A stretch of DNA of 64,000 nucleotides from Flavonifractor sp. An112 (GTDB lineage Bacteria > Bacillota > Clostridia > Oscillospirales > Oscillospiraceae), in assembly GCF_002161085.1 (NCBI RefSeq), contig NZ_NFLU01000001.1, positions 186,001 to 250,000 on the forward strand, written 5' to 3'. Both the position numbers and the translations under genes were made by a program. Within the stretch, counting starts at the first letter, position 1, and every line of letters begins with the position of its first letter. Under the pieces are notes generated by a model. The model did no database searches. It was not told where the DNA came from and worked only from the letters and a program-made list of their open reading frames with translations. Positions 51,692-60,304 of the stretch are shown piece after piece.

Positions 51692-53071
51692 ATGAAACAT
51701 CTTGGCATTGAAGTTCCTGTCAAACACGTCCCCGAACTGGACCCCGGTTTCCTCCCCCTGGGCAAATTCTTCACCGCCTTCCTGAAGGACGCCAAAAAAC
51801 CTCTGGATCTGGCTGTAGAGCGGGCCGGCGGCGAGGTGGCCGTCTACAAGACCTTCATCCACGGTACCCCCGACATGGCTGAGGCCGACCGCTACTATGT
51901 GGACCGGCTCATCAAGACCATGCTGTGGTATATGGGCGGTTTCAAGGTCTACATCAGCGGCGACAAGGAGATCTTCGAGTCCATGAAGGCCACCTACTGC
52001 GTGGGCGGCAAGCGCTCCTTCGACGCCGACTTCATGTCCAATGTGTATGAGAAGCCTTTTGAGGTCGTGTACTGTGACCAGGTGCCCGCCGAGAAGAGCA
52101 ATCCTCAGGCTGTGGGCCGTCACCTGGGCGGCTGCCGCATTGGCTTCGACGCCGGCGGCTCCGACCGGAAGGTGTCCGCCGTCATCGATGGCGAGCCCGT
52201 GTTCAGCGAGGAAGTGGTCTGGTATCCCAAGGTCACTGCCGACCCCGACTACCACTATGAGGGCATCGTGTCCGCCCTCAAGTCCGCCGCCCAGCATATG
52301 CCCCGGGTGGACGCGGTGGGCGTCTCCTCCGCTGGTATCTACATCGAGAACCGCACCATGGTGGCCTCCCTGTTCCTGAAGGTGCCCAAGGAGGACTTTG
52401 ACGCCAAGGTGAAGGACATCTACATCCGCGCCATTAAGGACACCTTTGGCGATGTGCCCTATGTGGTGGCCAACGACGGCGACGTGTCCGCTCTGGCCGG
52501 TGCCATGAGCCTGGAAGAGAACAACATTATGGGCATTGCCATGGGCACCAGCGAGGCCGTGGGCTATGTGGACCAGAACGGCAATATCACCGGCTGGCTC
52601 AACGAGCTGGCCTTCGCCCCCGTGGACGCCAACCCCGGCGCCATGGAGGACGAGTGGTCCGGCGACATCGGCTGCGGCGTGAAGTATTTCTCTCAGGACG
52701 GTGTCATCAAGCTGGCCCCCGCCGGCGGCATTGAGCTGGACCCCGCCCTCTCCCCCGCCGAGAAGCTGAAGGTGGTGCAGAAGGCTATGGAGGAGGGCAA
52801 CCCCGGCGCCGCCGCGGTGTACCGCTCCATCGGCGTATATCTGGCCCACTCTCTGGCTCTGTACTATCACTTCTACGGCTTCAAGCACGTGCTGCTGCTG
52901 GGCCGCGTTATGTCCGGCAAGGGCGGCGACCTGCTGCTGGATACCTGCAAGAGTGTGCTGGCCGACGAGTATCCTGATATCGCCTCCAAGATCAACCCCA
53001 CCATGCCGGACGAGAAGGCCCGCCGTGTGGGTCAGTCCGTGGCCGCCGCCTCCCTGCCCGAGATCAAGTAA
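51692..53071 (+). CDS. ROK-family protein with N-terminal extension (putative GlcNAc kinase)
   Basis: 459 residues, SD AAGGAGG. The ROK domain begins near 150: CRIGFDAGGSDRKVSAVIDG is the phosphate-binding motif, with Ser-Asp in place of the usual Thr; VDAVGVSSAGIYIENR follows, and ANDGDVSALAG contains the expected catalytic Asp. The cysteine-rich zinc motif of ROK kinases is not seen. About 145 N-terminal residues before the kinase domain are unassigned. Divergent from the epimerase, it would supply the missing GlcNAc kinase in this route. The substrate is inference. Confidence 0.8.
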   Translation: MKHLGIEVPVKHVPELDPGFLPLGKFFTAFLKDAKKPLDLAVERAGGEVAVYKTFIHGTPDMAEADRYYVDRLIKTMLWYMGGFKVYISGDKEIFESMKATYCVGGKRSFDADFMSNVYEKPFEVVYCDQVPAEKSNPQAVGRHLGGCRIGFDAGGSDRKVSAVIDGEPVFSEEVVWYPKVTADPDYHYEGIVSALKSAAQHMPRVDAVGVSSAGIYIENRTMVASLFLKVPKEDFDAKVKDIYIRAIKDTFGDVPYVVANDGDVSALAGAMSLEENNIMGIAMGTSEAVGYVDQNGNITGWLNELAFAPVDANPGAMEDEWSGDIGCGVKYFSQDGVIKLAPAGGIELDPALSPAEKLKVVQKAMEEGNPGAAAVYRSIGVYLAHSLALYYHFYGFKHVLLLGRVMSGKGGDLLLDTCKSVLADEYPDIASKINPTMPDEKARRVGQSVAAASLPEIK

Positions 53072-53731
53072 ATGCGGCGCCACATCGTCTGTCTGGGAGA
53101 CTCCAACACCCATGGCTACTGCCCCGATCCTGCCGACTGCGCCGACGGTTCCTGCTTCCGCTTCAATGAGGAGGAGCGTTGGACCTGCCGGCTGCAGCAG
53201 GCCTTGGGAGATGGATACCTGGTGGTGGAGGAGGGTTTGTCCGGCCGCACCACCGTGTTTGACGACCCGGTGGAGGAGGGCCTGTCCGCCCTGTCCTGCC
53301 TCTATTCCTGCCTGAAAAGCCATAAGCCGGTGGATCTGCTGGTAATCATGCTGGGTACCAACGATTCCAAGGAACGCTTCGGGACCAACGCCTACACCAT
53401 CGGCCGGGGTATGGAACGGCTGGTCCGGGCCGCTCAGGCCCTGGACTGCTGGCCGGACGGCAAGCCCAACATTCTCATCATCGCACCCAAATCCATCGAG
53501 GAGGGGGTCTATACCTCCCCGGTGGCCGATGAGATGGGGCCCGGCTGTGTGGAAAAGACCCGGGGGCTGGCGGCGGAATATGAGGCCGTGGCCCAGCTGA
53601 CCGGCTGCGCCTTTCTGGACGCCAATACCCTGAATCTTGCCTACAATACGGTGGACTATATGCACCTGACCCGGGAGAGCCACGCCAAACTGGCCCAAGC
53701 TCTGGCCCATCTGATTCCCACCCTGATCTGA
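53072..53731 (+). CDS. SGNH/GDSL esterase, possible sialate O-acetylesterase
   Basis: 219 residues. Block I GDSNTHG with Ser11, block III GTND near 95, and block V DYMHLT with Asp195 and His198: a full SGNH catalytic set. No signal peptide, so cytoplasmic. Its ATG follows the ROK stop without a gap (TAAATG). Removal of O-acetyl groups from imported sialic acid would fit the operon, but other acyl substrates are possible. Confidence 0.85.
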   Translation: MRRHIVCLGDSNTHGYCPDPADCADGSCFRFNEEERWTCRLQQALGDGYLVVEEGLSGRTTVFDDPVEEGLSALSCLYSCLKSHKPVDLLVIMLGTNDSKERFGTNAYTIGRGMERLVRAAQALDCWPDGKPNILIIAPKSIEEGVYTSPVADEMGPGCVEKTRGLAAEYEAVAQLTGCAFLDANTLNLAYNTVDYMHLTRESHAKLAQALAHLIPTLI

Positions 53732-53734
53732 ATA

Positions 53735-53772
53735 AAAAATGTGGACGGCGCTGCCGTCCACATTTTTTATCT
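53735..53772. terminator. Bidirectional terminator
   Basis: AAAAAATGTGGACGGC and GCCGTCCACATTTTTT pair around a short loop, with A and T runs on both sides, between convergent genes. Confidence 0.92.
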
Positions 53773-53784
53773 CTATATACATTA

Positions 53785-54330
53785 TTATTTAATGGTATAG
53801 CCACCCCGGACCATGATAGTCACATCAGTGGAGGCCTTGACCCCCCGGCCATCGATGGTTGCCAGATACAGGTGGTTGGTGGTCAGGTTTTTCCCGCCGG
53901 CCAGGGCCGAGCCGTCAGTGGTGTCGATGAGGCCGGGGGCTGTATCGGACACACAGACTGCCGTGCCGGTCCGCAGCAGAAATTCGCAGGCCGCGGTGCC
54001 CACCACAGTCTGTCCTGCCTTCAGGTTGACAATCTGGAACACACCGCCGGCGGAAGTGGAGCCAGAACTGCCGCTGAGGGCTTTTTCCACCTCATCCACA
54101 TAGCCGTCCACCACACCGGACAGCTTTTTCTCCAACTCAGACTGCTTGTCCGCCACTTTGCCGTCCACCTGCTCCAGAATGGCGGGGATGGCCTGATCCT
54201 CCAGATAACTGAGGGTGACCAGGGGATCGTTCTTGCTGCCCTGCTGCCCGGCGGCCACCGCCACCCCTACCAGCGCCAATGTAACCAAGCCGCCGGAGAT
54301 CAGCCGGACCAGCCCTTTTCTCTGCTTCAT
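53785..54330 (-). CDS. Exported hypothetical protein
   Basis: 181 residues. An N-terminal membrane segment or signal peptide (LISGGLVTLALVGVAVAAG) is followed by a helical stretch (about 38-85) and a C-terminal beta domain (VFQIVNLKAGQTVVGTAACEFLLRTGTAVCVSD). Similar-looking proteins are common in Oscillospiraceae; no function known to me. Downstream of mazF after a 54-nt gap. Confidence 0.75.
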   Translation of the reverse strand: MKQRKGLVRLISGGLVTLALVGVAVAAGQQGSKNDPLVTLSYLEDQAIPAILEQVDGKVADKQSELEKKLSGVVDGYVDEVEKALSGSSGSTSAGGVFQIVNLKAGQTVVGTAACEFLLRTGTAVCVSDTAPGLIDTTDGSALAGGKNLTTNHLYLATIDGRGVKASTDVTIMVRGGYTIK

Positions 54331-54384
54331 ATGTACCTCCTGTCTGACGGGGAGCCGCCCTCGGGGACGGCTCCCCTCTTGTCT

Positions 54385-54750
54385 TTAAACCATGGTTCCT
54401 GTGTGCAGGCCAAAGCTGACCGCGATGGCGTTGTCCACCCGCTGCATCTGCGCTTCGTCCAGCCGACCCATGTGCTCTCTCAGCCGCCTTTTGTCCAGCG
54501 TCCGGATCTGTTCCAGCAGCACCACCGACTCCTTGGGGAGACCGTAGGTGTTGGCTGAGAGCTCGATGTGGGTGGGCAGACGGGCCTTGCCGGTCTGGGA
54601 CGTGATGGCCGCCGCGATCACGGTGGGGCTGTGCCGGTTGCCGGTGTCGTTCTGCACGATGAGTACCGGCCGCACGCCTCCCTGCTCGCTGCCCACCACA
54701 GGGCTCAGATCGGCATAAAAAATGTCTCCGCGTTTTACGCTGTTGTCCAC
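54385..54750 (-). CDS. mazF: MazF/PemK-family endoribonuclease
   Basis: 121 residues, starting at GTG 54750. [30 protein letters not shown] carries the catalytic Arg and the family's beta hairpin; [15 protein letters not shown] and the C-terminal helix complete the SH3-like fold (EndoA/NdoA type). It is downstream of alr as in Bacillus, but the antitoxin gene (EndoAI) normally found between them is absent: the roughly 200-nt gap encodes no protein with a ribosome site. Confidence 0.9.
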   Translation of the reverse strand: MDNSVKRGDIFYADLSPVVGSEQGGVRPVLIVQNDTGNRHSPTVIAAAITSQTGKARLPTHIELSANTYGLPKESVVLLEQIRTLDKRRLREHMGRLDEAQMQRVDNAIAVSFGLHTGTMV

Positions 54751-54950
54751 AAAAGCTCACACTCCGCCGGAAAATAGTCACCAGCGTCACAGGGCCGCAG
54801 GCCTATGTAACGCGGTCACTATGATTCTCCCACGGGGCGGCGGGAATTATACCCGTCCTGCAAAATTTCGCGGGGCAGGCCGGTCCTCCGCCGCCTGGCC
54901 GGGCCTTTCTCCCCCGGCCCATTGTATGCGTCTGCCGGACAGCCGGTGCC

Positions 54951-56078
54951 TCAGTCCAGGTAGGCCCGGTGGACCCGGGGGGACACAGCGCACAGCAGCT
55001 CATACTGGATGGTGCCCGCCAGAGCAGCCACATCCTCAATGGGCAGGTGCTCGCCGAACACCTCCACCTCATCTCCCGGCGCCACGTCCAGCCCGGTGAC
55101 GTCCGCCATACACATATCCATACAGATCCGGCCCACAACGGGAGCCCGCTGGCCGCCAATCAGCACCTCCAGCTTGTCAGAGCACAGCCGGGGCAGACCG
55201 TCGGCATAACCGATGGTAAGAGCGGCCAGTTTGGTCTCCCGGTCCAGCACATGGGTGCAGCCGTAGCTCACCGGCGTACCGGCAGGCACAGTCTTTACCG
55301 AGGCCACCCGGGTCTTGAGTGTCATCACCGGCCGCAGTCCGGGGCCGTCCAGCCCCTCGCAGGAGGGATCTGGATAGTGTCCGTACAGGGCGATGCCAGG
55401 CCGGACCATGTCCAGGTGGGTGCAGGGGAACTTCAGGGCGGCAGCACTGGCGGCGCAGTGGCGGATGGCAAAGGTGATCCCCCGCTCCTTCAGCGCCTCC
55501 AACAGATCCAGAAAACGGGTAAACTGGAGCATGGTATAGTCCTCATCCCCGTCGGCATTGGCAAAGTGGGTATAGATGCCCTCCGCCTCCAGGCCGGGCA
55601 GAGCGCACACCTGGGCAATGGCCTCCACAGCGGCGCTCTGATCCTCCCCGCCGCACAGCCAGCCCAGCCGGGACATCCCGGTATCCGCCTTCACATGGAT
55701 CTTCAGGGTCTTGCCCGCAGCAGCTGCCGCGTTGGATAGGGCGCGGGCCATCTCCACATCATAGACCGTCTGGGTGATGCCATTGTCCAGCAGAGCTTCC
55801 GCCCGATCGGTGGGCGTATAACCCAGAATCAGGATAGGGGTGGTGATTCCAGCCTGGCGCAGCTCCAGAGCCTCGTCCAGGCAGGCCACTGCCAGATATT
55901 CCGCGCCCAGCGTCTCCAGCCGCCGGGCTACCTGTACCGCGCCGTGGCCATAGGCGTCCGCCTTCACCACGCCCAGAAACCGGCAGCCTTGGGGCAGCAT
56001 GGCCCGCAGCGCCCGATAATTATGTTCCAGATTGGACAGGTCGATCTCCGTCCATGTTCTTGTCTGCGTTTGTTTCAT
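54951..56078 (-). CDS. alr: Alanine racemase
   Basis: 375 residues. PLP-dependent supply of D-alanine for peptidoglycan. PLP-Lys39 in VVKADAYGHG, HVKADTGMSRLG near 128, and the second catalytic Tyr in PVSYGCTH near 265. Typical length. Upstream of mazF on the same strand. Confidence 0.94.
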   Translation of the reverse strand: MKQTQTRTWTEIDLSNLEHNYRALRAMLPQGCRFLGVVKADAYGHGAVQVARRLETLGAEYLAVACLDEALELRQAGITTPILILGYTPTDRAEALLDNGITQTVYDVEMARALSNAAAAAGKTLKIHVKADTGMSRLGWLCGGEDQSAAVEAIAQVCALPGLEAEGIYTHFANADGDEDYTMLQFTRFLDLLEALKERGITFAIRHCAASAAALKFPCTHLDMVRPGIALYGHYPDPSCEGLDGPGLRPVMTLKTRVASVKTVPAGTPVSYGCTHVLDRETKLAALTIGYADGLPRLCSDKLEVLIGGQRAPVVGRICMDMCMADVTGLDVAPGDEVEVFGEHLPIEDVAALAGTIQYELLCAVSPRVHRAYLD

Positions 56079-56247
56079 CTGATTTCCTCTTTACCTTGAG
56101 ATACAAAATGCCCGCCGCCGGGCGGCTGACACAGCAAAGCTGCCAAAGGACAGTTCATTGGTCCTTATTATACTACGCCGCCCCGCCGGTCACAACCCCG
56201 AACCGAACGCTCTTTCATGGATTTTTCATCTAATGTTCATACAATTT

Positions 56248-56276
56248 CCAAGACATTTTTCCTGCTTCCGGATATA
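56248..56276 (+). promoter_or_regulatory. Probable promoter of the small helical protein
   Basis: AAGACA, 17-nt spacer, TATACT. The -35 is only partly consensus. The 270-nt gap holds nothing else of note. Confidence 0.5.
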
Positions 56277-56350
56277 CTATAGGCATAGAAACAGTTTTCG
56301 CACCATGCTCCCGCCGCCTGTATCAGGCGGGATCTAAGGAGGTTTGTTCC

Positions 56351-56683
56351 ATGATGGAAGATGTAGGAAAGGTATTTGCCGATGTAGGCCTGGCCAGCGT
56401 AGGCCTGGTAGCTCTGGCTGCCGAGCAGATGGGTAAGGCCGGCAAGTTCCTGGTGGAAAAGGGCGCCGCCGCGGTGGAGGAAGGCCGCAAGCACGGCGCC
56501 GAGCTCCAGCGCAAATGTCAGGAGGAGGCCCAGCGCCGCCGGGAGGAGCAGTTCGACCGGCACGTCAGCCAGATGAATGCCCAGCAGCGGGAAGAGCTGC
56601 GCCGCCGTCTGGCAGAGCTGGACGACCTGGAGCAGGAAGCCGCTCAGGCCGACTCTGAGGACAACGATACCACCGCATTTTAA
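56351..56683 (+). CDS. Small helical protein of unknown function
   Basis: 110 residues, SD AAGGAGG. A hydrophobic first half (FADVGLASVGLVALAAEQMGKAGKFLVEKGAAAVEEG) resembles an amphipathic phasin-like helix; the second half is a charged coiled coil (LQRKCQEEAQRRREEQFDRHV). No family assigned. Stand-alone with promoter and terminator. Confidence 0.75.
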   Translation: MMEDVGKVFADVGLASVGLVALAAEQMGKAGKFLVEKGAAAVEEGRKHGAELQRKCQEEAQRRREEQFDRHVSQMNAQQREELRRRLAELDDLEQEAAQADSEDNDTTAF

Positions 56684-56722
56684 TACAGCGGGGTGCTGCC
56701 AGGCAGCACCCCGCTGTATTTA
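56684..56722 (+). terminator. Terminator of the small helical protein gene
   Basis: ATACAGCGGGGTGCTGCC and GGCAGCACCCCGCTGTAT form an 18-bp stem followed by TTATT. Confidence 0.9.
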
Positions 56723-57319
56723 TTCCATCGTTGCAAAGCCGGAAAAGACGCACTGGATCACGGTAAAGCCATCCTGGGACAACTCTCCCCGAAGGAGGGC
56801 GTGGCTGTCCGGATCAAACCAGAGGGAGCACTCCTGGCCCTCCCCTGCCTTGGCCTCCGGGTCCCGGCAGATCACCCGCAGAACCTGCCCCTCTCCGGTC
56901 TCCTCCATGGCACACTCGGCGATAAAACCCTCGGTGGCATAGCGCAGTAAGACGGGTACCGCCTCCATGGGACTCATGCCGCTTTCATCCAGGGGGCCGG
57001 TCTCTACCCACACGCCGTCATATTCCAGATACCCGCTGCCGTCCTTCAGCCGGGCGGTCACTCCGGCCACGGCGTCCGGGCTGGTGACGGTGAGCACACT
57101 CTCCCCTTCCCACCGGTACTCCAGATCCAGGCCGTACTCATAGACCCGCTGTCCATAGTCAGCGGCCACAGTTAATTGGGCGGTACAGCCCTCCATGGCC
57201 AGATATTCGCCCCGGATGTCCAGGGCCAGCTGCTCTGCGCCGGTAGCCCCGCCGCCGCAGGCAGCCAGAGCCAGGCACAGGGTTATCGTCAGTACGCACA
57301 AACCAAACCGGCGGCGCAC
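56720..57319 (-). CDS. Lipoprotein, possibly LolA/GerS-like fold
   Basis: 199 residues. Signal peptide with lipobox (LALAAC) followed by GGG. The rest is beta-rich with alternating strands (YEYGLDLEYRWEGESVLTV, RLKDGSGYLEYDGVWVE, LWFDPDSHALLRGEL), a pattern seen in LolA-like carriers and in clostridial germination lipoproteins such as GerS. That resemblance is weak and by eye. Located between nnr and the phasin-like gene, same strand as nnr. Confidence 0.65.
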   Translation of the reverse strand: MRRRFGLCVLTITLCLALAACGGGATGAEQLALDIRGEYLAMEGCTAQLTVAADYGQRVYEYGLDLEYRWEGESVLTVTSPDAVAGVTARLKDGSGYLEYDGVWVETGPLDESGMSPMEAVPVLLRYATEGFIAECAMEETGEGQVLRVICRDPEAKAGEGQECSLWFDPDSHALLRGELSQDGFTVIQCVFSGFATME

Positions 57320-57343
57320 TCCGTCTCCCCCTTTGTTCCATGC

Positions 57344-58879
57344 TTATTCCACAGATTCCTTGATCACCCGGGGCAGCGCCGCCACCACGTCGGTAGGCGT
57401 CATGCCGTACTCCCCAATCTCCTGGGCGCACAGATCACCGGCCGCGCCGTGGAGCCACACCGCCATGGGCACCGCCTGCCGGGCGGGCAGGCCCTGTCCC
57501 AGCAGGGAGAGGATCACTCCCGCCAGCACGTCGCCGCTGCCTCCCTTGGCCATACCGGGGTTGCCGGTGGTGTTGATGTAGGCGGTACCGTCCGGGAAAG
57601 CGGTGATGGTGCGGTGGCCCTTGAGCACCAGACAGCAGGTATGCTCCATGGCAAAGCGCCGGGCCGCTCCCAGCCGGTCCCCGTCGGACAGATCGCCTCC
57701 CAGCCGGGCAAACTCCCCGTCATGGGGGGTAAGCACCGTGTGAAGGCCCTGCCGGGCGTCCAGTACATCTATATGTCCTTCCAGGGCGTTTATGCCGTCG
57801 GCATCCAGGATCACGGGGATATGGATCTCATGCAGCAGGTGGCGTACCACAGCCGCCACACCATTGCCCCGGCCCAGGCCAGGGCCGATGAGGCACACAC
57901 CGCAGCCCGCCAGCTTATGATGGATCACTTCTCCAGCCTCCAGAGACAGCTGCCCCTCCTTGCCTGCCGGCAGGGGGTAGGGCATAGCCTCGTCCAGCTT
58001 GGCTGCTGCTACCGCCCAGATGGGGGTAGGCACTCCCACCGACACCAGCCCCGCGCCGGAGCGCACTGCCGCCTGGGCAGCCAGCACCGGAGCGCCGGTA
58101 TAGCCCACACAGCCTCCCAGAATGGCGCATCGCCCAAAGTCCCCCTTATGGGCGTCCAGAGGCCGGCGGGGCAGGCGTACATCGGCCGCCTCCACGGTAC
58201 TTACCGGGCAGTCCAGAGCATCCACCAAATCTTTGGGAATCCCAATATCGGCTACCGTCAGCTTGCCGGTACACAGTCCGCCTTTCCCTACATAGTGGCC
58301 CGCTTTGGGCAGGGTGAAGGTAACAGTGCGGGCGGCGTGTACCGCCTCCCCCAGCACCCGGCCGGTGTCGGTCTCTACTCCGCTGGGGATATCGGCGGAC
58401 ACCACCGGGATATCGCAGGTGTTCATCATATGGACGGCGGTAAGGGCATCCCCCCGTATATCGCTGTTCAGCCCGATGCCGAAGAGGGCGTCCACCATCA
58501 CATTGGCCTCCAGGCACCAGGCGGCAAACTCAGCATCATCAGGCTGGAAGGGTTCCAGCTTTCCTCCTGCCGCCGCCAGTTTCGCCTCCATGGCTCGGGT
58601 ATCCTGGGTCATCTTCTCATGGCTGCCCACCAGGACACATCGCACTTCAAATCCCGCCTCCAGCAGCTGCCGGGCGCAGGCCACGCCGTCGCCGCCGTTG
58701 TTGCCCGGCCCGCAGAAGCACACCACCCGTCCGGCGCAGTCCCCCGCCAGGCTCATGACCTCCTCAGCCAAGGCCGCCGCCGCCCGCTCCATCAGGTCGG
58801 TGGAGGGAATTCCCCGCTCCTGAATGGCGATCCGGTCGGTTTCCCGCATCTGCTGTGCTGTGGCGATCCACATATTCAT
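57344..58879 (-). CDS. nnr: Bifunctional NAD(P)H-hydrate epimerase/dehydratase
   Basis: 511 residues from ATG 58879 (AGGAG upstream). The N-terminal NAXE domain (about 1-210) has FCGPGNNGGDGVACAR near 55; the C-terminal NAXD kinase-like domain (about 225-505) has HKGDFGRCAILGG, GPGLGRG, DADGINAL and NPGMAKGGSGDVLAG with its catalytic Asp. Together they repair hydrated NAD(P)H. Fused form as in most bacteria. Confidence 0.93.
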   Translation of the reverse strand: MNMWIATAQQMRETDRIAIQERGIPSTDLMERAAAALAEEVMSLAGDCAGRVVCFCGPGNNGGDGVACARQLLEAGFEVRCVLVGSHEKMTQDTRAMEAKLAAAGGKLEPFQPDDAEFAAWCLEANVMVDALFGIGLNSDIRGDALTAVHMMNTCDIPVVSADIPSGVETDTGRVLGEAVHAARTVTFTLPKAGHYVGKGGLCTGKLTVADIGIPKDLVDALDCPVSTVEAADVRLPRRPLDAHKGDFGRCAILGGCVGYTGAPVLAAQAAVRSGAGLVSVGVPTPIWAVAAAKLDEAMPYPLPAGKEGQLSLEAGEVIHHKLAGCGVCLIGPGLGRGNGVAAVVRHLLHEIHIPVILDADGINALEGHIDVLDARQGLHTVLTPHDGEFARLGGDLSDGDRLGAARRFAMEHTCCLVLKGHRTITAFPDGTAYINTTGNPGMAKGGSGDVLAGVILSLLGQGLPARQAVPMAVWLHGAAGDLCAQEIGEYGMTPTDVVAALPRVIKESVE

Positions 58880-58956
58880 ACACACTCCTGTTCCTTGGTT
58901 CTTTCGTTCAGGCAGCCCCATTATATGCTGTCCATCCCGCCTCGTCAATTTTAATC

Positions 58957-58985
58957 TTGCACTTTCTGTCAAACTGTGCTATAAA
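58957..58985 (+). promoter_or_regulatory. Promoter of the pheST T-box leader
   Basis: TTGCAC, 17-nt spacer, TATAAA with an upstream TGC extension. Confidence 0.75.
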
Positions 58986-58995
58986 TAATCTTACT

Positions 58996-59232
58996 TGCGA
59001 AGAAGGGAAAAAGAGCGGTTCCCCGCCCAGCAGAGAGCGTCCGTCACCGGCTGAAAGCGGATGTGGGGTTGGCCCGTTCGGTTCGTCCTGGAGCGGCCCT
59101 GGAGACAGGGACGGATTTGCCCCACGTTATCGGGGCCAAAGTGCCCGCTGCGTGCGGGAATTGCGGGTGGTACCGCGGAAGGTTTGCCTTTCGTCCCAAT
59201 AGATTGGGATGGAAGGCTTTTTTGTTTACAAA
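58996..59232 (+). ncRNA. T-box leader of pheST
   Basis: Contains the T-box sequence GGGTGGTACCGCGG (59165-59178), preceded by stem I-like repeats and followed by a terminator. The position, just before pheS, implies tRNA-Phe sensing; a TTC triplet is present at 59077-59079 and could be the specifier, but I did not fold stem I. Confidence 0.9.
59186..59226 (+). terminator. T-box terminator
   Basis: GCCTT...TCCCAAT and ATTGGGA...AAGGC pair, followed by T7. Confidence 0.85.
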
Positions 59233-59260
59233 TCGTATCACTGCAAAAGGAGCTGCGAAT

Positions 59261-60286
59261 ATGAAGGAAACACTGGATACCATACGCCGGGAAGCGCTGG
59301 CCGCACTGGACGGCGCCGGCAACGCCCAGGAGCTGGACGCCCTGCGGGTGAAGTACCTGGGTAAGAAGGGCGAGCTTACCGCCGTTCTGAAAATGATGGG
59401 CAAGCTGTCCGCCGAGGAGCGCCCCGCCATGGGTCAGCTGGCCAACGAGGTCCGCGCCGCCCTGGAGAGCGCCCTGGAGGCCAAGGGTAAGGAGCTGGAG
59501 GCCAAGGCCCTGGAGGACCGGCTGAAGGCTGAGGCCCTGGACATCACTGTCCCCGGCAAGGCTGTTAAGGCCGGCCACCGCCACCCCATGTATATCGCCC
59601 TGGATGAGATCAAGGAGATCTTCATCGGCATGGGCTTCACTGTGCTGGACGGCCCCGAGGTGGAGCTGGCCAAGCTGAACTTTGACCGCCTCAACGCCGA
59701 GGAGGGCCACCCCTCCCGTGACTGGTCGGATACCTTCTACTTTGATGAGGATAGCCGTGTGATGCTCCGCTCCCAGACCTCCCCCATGCAGGTCCGGGCC
59801 ATGGACACCATGGAGCTGCCCATCCGCATCATCGCACCCGGCCGGGTGTACCGCAAGGACGAGGTGGACGCCACCCACTCCCCCATGTTCCATCAGGTGG
59901 AGGGCATGGTCATCGACAAGGGTGTCACCATGGCCGACCTGAAGGGCACCCTAAATACCGTGGTGGAGCAGCTGTACGGCAAGGGTACCAAGACCCGGTT
60001 CCGTCCCCACCATTTCCCCTTCACCGAGCCCTCCTGCGAGATGGACGTGCAGTGCCACAAGTGCGGCGGCGTGGGCTGCCCCACCTGTAAAGGCGAGGGC
60101 TGGATCGAGCTGCTGGGCGCGGGCATGATCCACCCCCGCGTGCTGGAGATGAGCGGCATCGACCCCAATGTGTACTCCGGCTGGGCCTTCGGCATTGGCC
60201 TGGAGCGTACCGCCATGCGCCGGTTCAAGATCGCCGACCTGCGGCTGATCTTCGAAAACGACGTGCGGTTCCTGGAGCAATTCTAA
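59261..60286 (+). CDS. pheS: Phenylalanyl-tRNA synthetase alpha subunit
   Basis: 341 residues from ATG 59261 (AAAAGGAG upstream). N-terminal coiled coil (about 1-85), then the class II core: HPMYIALDEIKEIFIGMGF near 108, motif 2 RIIAPGRVYRKDEVDATHSPMFHQVEG, and motif 3 GWAFGIGLERTAM near 308. A CHKCGGVGCPTCKGEGW zinc-binding-like insert lies near 265. Forms the heterotetramer with PheT encoded 18 nt downstream. Confidence 0.95.
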   Translation: MKETLDTIRREALAALDGAGNAQELDALRVKYLGKKGELTAVLKMMGKLSAEERPAMGQLANEVRAALESALEAKGKELEAKALEDRLKAEALDITVPGKAVKAGHRHPMYIALDEIKEIFIGMGFTVLDGPEVELAKLNFDRLNAEEGHPSRDWSDTFYFDEDSRVMLRSQTSPMQVRAMDTMELPIRIIAPGRVYRKDEVDATHSPMFHQVEGMVIDKGVTMADLKGTLNTVVEQLYGKGTKTRFRPHHFPFTEPSCEMDVQCHKCGGVGCPTCKGEGWIELLGAGMIHPRVLEMSGIDPNVYSGWAFGIGLERTAMRRFKIADLRLIFENDVRFLEQF

Positions 60287-60304
60287 GAAAGGAGTGTAGG
60301 AACA

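Noticed and set aside
45946..53782. Plus-strand ORFs 45946-47904 and 47892-49301, and minus-strand ORF 51623-53782
   Set aside because: His/Gly/Asp-rich translations opposite clear ABC-transporter and ROK/SGNH genes; typical shadows.
54751..54950. Hidden MazE-type antitoxin between alr and mazF
   Set aside because: No frame over 30 codons with a ribosome site on the minus strand; nothing MazE-like by eye.
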